The notes under the pieces: generated by a model
What the model was told of the DNA's origin: nothing
Seen by the model: the letters and a program-made list of their open reading frames with translations, nothing else
Database searches by the model: none
Assembly (NCBI GenBank): GCA_026874595.1
Contig: CM049310.1
Location: 75,695,056-75,759,055, forward strand
Source: Sipunculus nudus
Taxonomy: Eukaryota > Annelida > Sipuncula > Golfingiida > Sipunculidae
Direction: 5' to 3'
Length of the DNA stretch: 64,000 bases
Shown: positions 60,291-64,000 of the stretch, piece by piece
Layout: every line of letters starts with the position of its first letter
How positions within the stretch are numbered: position 1 is the stretch's first letter
Program-made: the position numbers and the translations under genes

Positions 60291-61723
60291 TTAAAAAATA
60301 AAATGAAGAGGTCACTTTAAGATGTATATATATATTTATCTATATAATATATATAATATGTATTGGTCACCGACTGGCTAGCTTAGATATAAGGAAAATA
60401 AAATTACCCGGATCTATATAGGTCCGGGTCAATTCTAAAATGATTCTTTCTTTCTTACCCGAAGGGCCACTCCTCAATAAATTCTCATTAGATCTATTCA
60501 CATTTTAAGATAACATGTTCACAGACAAATTGCAAGACATATAAAGAAACAAAGACATATGTGTGACACTGTGAATATACGAGCACCGTCAAACTTTTTA
60601 TATATGAAGGTTTACAAGGAGATTACTGCATCTTAATGCAAAAGTCACAACGAGATACATCCATCCCAAAGTCTGGAAGTCAAGACCACACCTCTTCACA
60701 ATCCCCTCAGGGATATATAGGTACAGAACATAGAGAAAAGGGCGAGCAGAGGGTGGGGGGGGGGGGGGTTCCCACTAACAAAGAGAAGAAATATTTTGAA
60801 AATTTAAGCTGTAATGGCGCTCCCCATGCAGGGTCGTTAAAATACATCTTTATGTAAAATCCTACTCTGATTTTCGGTATTAAGCGCGAATATAATTCTC
60901 CTTCCCATATTTTTTTGTTAGAAAAAGAGAGGGGGGGGAATTGGCGCGCACCCCCTAATCCGCCACTTTCTCTCCACCACGGAATCCCCAGAGAAATAAT
61001 AGGCCTACAGAGAAAAGATAAATAAGCTGAAAATCAAGTAAGATTTTGCAAGCTTTCACCACAAAATGACAGTATATTAATGGACGGGAAATGTAAAATT
61101 TCGGACTAGTATTTTTATCATATATATAAATATATGTTTTTCTTCAGTGCTATATCGCTCTGGCCTAGTCTGTAGGTCATAGAGCACTTTACAACGGAGG
61201 GTTACTCTACCTTATATATATATATGTGTGTGTGTGTGTTTATGCTTTTGTATAAACCGATAGACCCTAACTAGAATAGCACGTGGAATCAGACCGAAAC
61301 ACCCCAAGTAGCTTAAAGACCAGCAAACACAAAACGACATACCCACATATATATGTAAACATAGTAAAAAAAATGAACAACAGTTGCGTTTGTATTTGAC
61401 AGGACAAGCGTGTCTGTGAACACTCCGGTTAGTGATGAAGTAACGTCACTTAGTTTACACTGAATGAATGAATATTTTAAGAGCTTTTGAGTCCTGCATG
61501 GTCGAGTATCAAGTGCGTTCGTATAAACTCCCGTATTTCCCGCGTCCAATATATACGTGCGCACAGGCCGTCTGCTGAGCCTCATGCCATGCGGTGTCAG
61601 GCGATACGGTGCCGGAGGCGCGACGCGCTGTTCAAGGTCTAATTTTCATAGTACAGGGGTTACATACTCCAGTATATATCCTGTCCAAGCTTCTGGTGTT
61701 TGTAAATCAAAAGATCCTGTGAC
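60291..61723. other. No gene seen; upstream region of EXPERA gene 3
   Basis: Poly-G near 60755, a short TA/TG tract at about 61214-61240. AGTATATATC (61671-61680) is a TATA candidate about 50 nt before the next start codon. Confidence 0.5.
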
Positions 61724-62239
61724 ATGGCGGGTTCACGTTCACTTCCGACTTTTGTGAAGGGCTGGCTGGCATTATCCGCCGCCATCTGTACCTGGGACGG
61801 TGGGTATATCTTATTCCGACCACATTCAGCCCCTAATGGAAGTCTTCACTGGTTGTGGAAGCCGTACGCTTTGTACATACAGATCGACACGCGGTACGGT
61901 GACATGGCGGACACGTTTGTTTACGCTGTTGCCGTCCTGAACGTGGTGGAAATAGGCTTAAACCTGTTAGTCCTCTGTTTGAGCTCCATGAAAAGCCGCC
62001 ACACGGTGCCGCTGGCGTTCACCGTGACCACGATGACCTTTTGGAAGACTGTTGTGTACCTTCTGCAGTATACGAGTTTCGTCGACGGCGGTAGGACCCT
62101 GGCACATAATACGTTAATTAACAATATTTTCCTGTTCTGGATACCGAACGGAATCTGGGTCACGGTTCCATTATTTATCATGTTCGTGCTGTTCCCGCGA
62201 CTCTCAGACCAACAATCTAGCAGGTCGAAATGGGAGTGA
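61724..62239 (+). CDS. EXPERA/emopamil-binding-like membrane protein 3
   Basis: A single exon of 171 residues, the most diverged of the three copies but the one closest to the superfamily pattern: TWDGGYILFRPHSAPNG, LHWLWKPYALYIQIDTRY, FVYAVAVLNVVEIGLNLL, TMTFWKTVVYLLQY, and the last helix FWIPNGIWVTVPLFIM, which resembles the NALW---P helix of EBP. Four predicted membrane helices. It ends RSKWE: Lys at -3 with Arg at -5, a possible ER-retrieval tail; the other copies also have Lys at -3. The Helitron-like element lies between copies 2 and 3. Role (sterol or lipid handling in the ER) is inferred from the superfamily. Confidence 0.72.
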   Translation: MAGSRSLPTFVKGWLALSAAICTWDGGYILFRPHSAPNGSLHWLWKPYALYIQIDTRYGDMADTFVYAVAVLNVVEIGLNLLVLCLSSMKSRHTVPLAFTVTTMTFWKTVVYLLQYTSFVDGGRTLAHNTLINNIFLFWIPNGIWVTVPLFIMFVLFPRLSDQQSSRSKWE

Positions 62240-63566
62240 TTCCCGAAAGGATCTGCATTTCAACAGTATGCTCCAGCGCAGTAGATAAGACCTATCGAAT
62301 GAGTGTTTTTCTCATATAAGCCCTGAAAGCTAGTCGACAAACAACTTGAAACACCGCGTATATAAAGCAATCGGTAATAATAATATTCTGCTGGTATCAG
62401 TTTCTTCATGCAGTGCCAGTGAAGAGGATATTCTGTCTCGAAATAAGAAATATTTAGAAAATTAAGGAGTACACGAACTCTAAATAGTACAAAAACGAAA
62501 GTACAAAGTGCTAACAGTTCTTCATAAACGAACGGTTGCGATAAGTACATAGTGAATTCTAAGTCCGTTTTCCAGTTCAAAGAACTTCAGCACTATGACA
62601 CTGATATTGAGATCAACAGTTGACTTTGATATCATGCGTTTCGTATCACAAATAAGCCATATATCTTATGACAGCTTCGCACTTTGAGTTCCTTATCGAT
62701 AATTTTCAAGAGTGCACTTGCTTATATGCGAAAGCTTGATAATAGCTTGATATTTCAGTATTAGCAAGTAATATTAATTCATTAGCTTTTGCCCTGCATG
62801 AGCCGTGCATGTAGATGTTGGGTCACAGAATGAAGACAGAAATCATGCCACTGTGGCTCTAATATATGACCAGTGTTTGTGTAAAGAGCTTTTAAATGTC
62901 AGTGGTAATGGACCGAGTAGGATAGGCAATTGAATGGCGAGGAATTCTGATAGAATATAGCTATAGATTTTGGAACGTGTACACATTAAATATAATATTA
63001 TATATTAATATAGCTATACGCTCTATATATATCACATGATCTCTAGTTGCCACCTTGCGACGATTTCTTGTTAATCGAGCTCCGAAAGCTTGAGCAACCA
63101 ATAAAACAAGCCCACGAACAAGGGCTTCGTTATCTTTCATCTCAATTTGTATATGTCTGTATGTATTTATGTATGTATGTATGTAGTGTGTATACGTATA
63201 CGTACATTTGTGTATACAGTAAATGCCCACTAAAGCATCTGATATATATGTGTATGTTAATGTATGTACATGTATGTATGAATGTATATATCAGTATATG
63301 TGTGTATATATGAAAGTAAAGTAAAACGGCTACTTTTTGGAACATATAAGTTGTAGTTTTACACATATATAAACGAAAAGTATCTTCTAGCGGGTTATCC
63401 AGGGGATTTCGCCAGACTGACGAATTCTTACAATAATTGGGGGTGCCCTTCCATGTATATTGTATATGTACATTGTATATATGCGGATTTTCGTCCGCGC
63501 GGGACATTCAAATATGCTGGTCCCTCATGCAGATAAACGCATTTATATCTCATGATAATATAACTT
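62240..63566. other. No gene seen
   Basis: AT-rich; 63150-63320 is rich in TATG/TGTA low-complexity words. Confidence 0.45.
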
Positions 63567-63925
63567 ATTGCCTCCGCCAGGAGAGTTTCGTTCAACCACG
63601 TTGAATGGTTCATGTAAGTGTGTGTGTGTGTATGTTCACAACATAACTCACGCAATCAAGAAAGGAATCTCATATTTTCTTGGCATTTCGGGAACGGGCC
63701 AATGGAATATTGAATAGATTTTGGTGTGGATCCGGCACAGGATCCGGTTTCAGGAACGTTATCAAGGGATATTCACAAATGTACATTTGCTTATGCACGA
63801 AAGAACCGGGGAATAGGGGCCGAATAAGTGAAAGCAAACATGGGCTAGGGAACTGCCCACAATGGGGACCCCCACATGGGGGATGTTTGCATACCTTGGA
63901 ATTCAGATTTCCTGTTTTTAATTAA
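63567..63925 (+). repeat. CCTCCGCCAGGAGG repeat family, copy 4 (longest)
   Basis: TTGCCTCCGCCAGGAGAG, GT-rich part, TTCACAACATAACTCACGCAATCAAGAAAGGAATCTCAT, GGCATTTCGGGAACGGGCCAATG, GATCCGGTTTCAGGAA, and the 3' block GTTTGCATACCTTGGAATTCAGATTTCC. It gives the fullest outline of the family. Confidence 0.75.
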
Positions 63926-64000
63926 TTATTCAGTTAAATGTGAAGCATTGCACGCTCCGTCAACTCTTCTTTTTATCTAGAGAGAAGGCTTAGTGGACTT

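Overview
This is a eukaryotic, AT-rich, intron- and repeat-dense animal window. Two genes for interleukin-17-type cytokines, a repeat landscape of small DNA transposons, a Helitron-like element with internal tandem repeats, tRNA-derived SINEs and many long (TA)n tracts all suggest a lophotrochozoan, most likely a mollusc (IL-17 families are strongly expanded in bivalves). The species cannot be named from the sequence.

Left part (1-20,200): a decayed CR1/jockey-type non-LTR retrotransposon (minus strand) and a 542-bp element with long inverted ends and a perfect 9-bp target duplication lie downstream of a complete two-exon gene for a polypeptide GalNAc-transferase (minus strand, 612 codons). 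Its single 12.9-kb intron (5,466-18,363) carries a second retrotransposon relic split by a TCGCGA-rich MITE, a SINE, another MITE, a 340-bp tandem array with CTCF-like motifs, a Helitron-like fragment and several (TA)n tracts.

Middle (20,200-48,700): mostly repeats. An IL-17 gene (plus strand, exons at 34,253 and 34,777) has a pogo-like MITE touching its TATA box. A GC-rich inverted-repeat element sits at 38.5-39.2 kb. From 40,156 to 44,069 lies a hAT-like MITE whose core has grown into about 165 copies of a 21-bp repeat; an unexpanded relative is at 23,001-23,544.

Right part (48,770-64,000): a second IL-17 gene (minus strand, exons at 50,205-50,225 and 48,770-49,288) with a TATA box and a kappaB-like site, then three same-strand single-exon genes for four-helix membrane proteins of the EXPERA/emopamil-binding type, the last two separated by an intact-looking 1.73-kb Helitron-like element.

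The protein genes fall into three unrelated sets: Golgi O-glycosylation (GALNT), secreted immune signalling (two IL-17 paralogues sharing intron position and phase) and ER-type membrane proteins (EXPERA triplet). Nothing in the sequence links them into one pathway.
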